From an uncultured Clostridia bacterium (GTDB taxonomy: Bacteria > Bacillota > Clostridia > Christensenellales > Borkfalkiaceae), in assembly GCA_934254755.1 (NCBI GenBank), contig CAKQMM010000043.1:1-7901 (forward strand): DNA of 7,901 bases, read 5' to 3'. Shown here one piece after another: positions 6,590 through 7,901 of the stretch. A program made the position numbers and the translations under genes. Positions within the stretch are counted from its first letter, which is position 1. Each line of letters opens with the position of its first letter. The notes beneath the pieces were generated by a model. It did no database searches. It was not told the origin of the DNA and saw only the letters and a list, made by a program, of their open reading frames with translations.

Positions 6590-6620
6590 TTATAAGTGCG
6601 CTTTTCAAAGTTGCTTATAA
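6590..6620 (+). other. Inverted repeat in the rhaB leader touching the ribosome binding site
   Basis: TTATAAG (6590-6596) and CTTATAA (6614-6620) are perfect 7-bp inverted arms around a 17-base loop that itself contains CTTT-TC-AAAG. The right arm includes the first two bases of the AAGGAG ribosome binding site. With a start point near 6595 only part of the left arm would be in the RNA, so an RNA role is uncertain. Confidence 0.35.
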
Positions 6621-6624
6621 GGAG
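6619..6624 (+). promoter_or_regulatory. Ribosome binding site of rhaB
   Basis: AAGGAG lies 6 bases before the ATG at 6631. It supports that start, whose first residues (MYYLAIDIGASSGR) are the expected beginning of the kinase fold. Confidence 0.9.
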
Positions 6625-6630
6625 AATTTA

Positions 6631-7901
6631 ATGTATTATCTTGCGATAGATATAGGCGCGTCGAGCGGCAGGCATATCCTTGCCAAGGTTGAGGGCGGCA
6701 AAGTCGAACTGAAAGAAATTTACCGCTTTAAAAACGGGGCGGAAAGAAGCGGCGGCGCGCTCGTTTGGAACGTTAAAAAACTATACGCCGACATTTTAAA
6801 CGGGCTCAAAGAGTGCGCTAAGTTAGGCGTGACCCCGTATTCTGTCGGCATAGACACGTGGGGCGTGGACTACGCGCTTTTAGACGAAAACGGCGCGGTT
6901 TTGGGCGACGTTTATTCGTATCGCGACAGCCGCACCGACGGCATACCCGAAAAAACGGAAGAAATTTTGCCGTTTAAAGAGCTTTACGCAAAAACGGGCA
7001 TACAAAAATGCACTTTCAACACCGTTTATCAGCTTTACGCCGATAAGCTTTCGGGCAAACTTCAAAAAGCCGAAAAGTTTTTAATGGTTCCCGACCTTAT
7101 GAACTATTATTTAACGGGCGCTATGGCGAACGAGTATTCCGACGCGTCTACAACCGCCCTATTAAACGCCGAAACGCGCGACTGGGATAAGAGCGTATTA
7201 ACCGCTCTCGGCATACCCGAAAAAATATTCTCAAAAATCGTTAAACCCGGTCATATTTTAGGCAGGTTTACCGAAGAAGTTAAAAATTACGTGGGGTTTG
7301 ACGCAAACGTCGTCGTCGTTGCCGAGCACGACACCGCAAGCGCGGTTATGGCTGTCCCGTCGCTCGACGATACCCCGCTTTATATTTCGAGCGGCACGTG
7401 GTCGCTTCTCGGCACCGAATTAAAACAGCCTATAACGAACGAAAAGGCTCTTTTGTTCAATATGACGAACGAGGGCGGTTATAACGACACCATCCGCTTT
7501 TTAAAGAACATAACCGGTATGTGGACGATACAAAACATTAAAAAAGAGCTTAACGACAAGTACGGCTATGAAGATTTAATGAACCTGGCAATCGCCGCAA
7601 GCGATATAAAAACTGTGGTTGATTTGAACGACAAACGCTTTTTAGCGCCCGACAGTATGATAGAAGCGGTTAAAAGTTACGCCCGCGAAAAGGGCGACCG
7701 CGTACCCGAAACGGTTGGCGAGGTTATGAACGTCGTTTACAACAGTTTGGCGTCGCTTTACGCCGACACCGTTAAAAAGACGGAAGAAATCGTCGGGGTG
7801 AAGTTCACGTCTCTCAACATCGTGGGCGGCGGCAGTAAAGACAGGTACTTAAACGAACTTACTAAAACATACACGGGGCTTAAAGTTTTGACGGGGCCTA
7901 C
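6631..7901 (+). CDS. rhaB: Rhamnulokinase (FGGY family), 3' partial
   Basis: ATP-dependent kinase turning L-rhamnulose into L-rhamnulose 1-phosphate, the second step of cytoplasmic L-rhamnose catabolism (EC 2.7.1.5). 423 codons are visible of the usual 480-490; the frame is intact and runs off the window end. Family motifs in order: phosphate-loop 'DIGASSGR' (7-14), 'VGIDTWGVDYALLD' (72-85), 'YRDSRTDG', 'TGIQ', 'NTVYQLYADKL', 'PDLMNYYLTG', 'EYSDASTTAL', 'EHDTASAV' with the expected catalytic base Asp234, 'SSGTWSLLGTE' (253-263), 'NMTNEGG' (277-283), 'FLKNITGMW' and the nucleotide-site 'GGGSKDRYLNEL' (399-410). The GIDTWGVD and TNEGG motifs favour rhamnulokinase over xylulokinase or fuculokinase. 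It starts a transcript divergent from the AraC-type gene; rhamnose isomerase and aldolase genes may follow outside the window. Confidence 0.95.
   Translation, partial: MYYLAIDIGASSGRHILAKVEGGKVELKEIYRFKNGAERSGGALVWNVKKLYADILNGLKECAKLGVTPYSVGIDTWGVDYALLDENGAVLGDVYSYRDSRTDGIPEKTEEILPFKELYAKTGIQKCTFNTVYQLYADKLSGKLQKAEKFLMVPDLMNYYLTGAMANEYSDASTTALLNAETRDWDKSVLTALGIPEKIFSKIVKPGHILGRFTEEVKNYVGFDANVVVVAEHDTASAVMAVPSLDDTPLYISSGTWSLLGTELKQPITNEKALLFNMTNEGGYNDTIRFLKNITGMWTIQNIKKELNDKYGYEDLMNLAIAASDIKTVVDLNDKRFLAPDSMIEAVKSYAREKGDRVPETVGEVMNVVYNSLASLYADTVKKTEEIVGVKFTSLNIVGGGSKDRYLNELTKTYTGLKVLTGP

Overview
The window looks like an accessory glycan-use region from an anaerobic, gut-type Bacillota (class Clostridia). 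The signs are strong purine-rich ribosome binding sites (AAGGAGG, AAGGAG), a secreted lipoprotein with a large DUF4838 domain, an Ig-like multidomain surface protein, and mid-range GC with a strong preference for GGC, GAC, AAC and GCG codons. An uncultured Christensenellales-like lineage would fit, but this is an impression of style and cannot be proven from 7.9 kb.

Layout. (1) 1-2124 (+) is the 3' part of a gene for a large extracellular protein made of Ig-like and beta-sandwich modules; its start and signal peptide lie upstream of the window. (2) 2139-5354 (+) is a complete lipoprotein gene in the same operon, and its ribosome binding site overlaps the previous stop codon. It has a GH67/GH20-type N-terminal domain and a DUF4838 barrel, but the barrel is split by a long insert holding three tandem repeats of about 75-81 residues. 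(3) A strong hairpin terminator at 5367-5404 closes the operon and has T-runs on both strands. (4) 5406-5595 is a structured intergenic region with degenerate heptamer repeats and a short MITE-like segment bounded by GTAGGGG/CCCCTAC. (5) 5596-6411 (-) is an AraC-family regulator. (6) 6412-6630 is a divergent promoter region carrying two nested, nearly concentric inverted repeats, the likely operator. (7) 6631-7901 (+) is rhaB, rhamnulokinase, cut off by the window end.

How it may work together. The AraC-type protein is divergent from rhaB and a consensus TTGACA -35 for its own gene lies inside the inverted repeat, so it probably controls itself and the rhamnose pathway. The two surface proteins upstream are convergent to the regulator and separately terminated. 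Their role in binding or degrading a rhamnose-containing polysaccharide is a reasonable guess from context but is not shown by the sequence. The most unusual item is the DUF4838 protein with its repeat-bearing insert; no defence system, CRISPR array, RNA gene or phage feature was seen.
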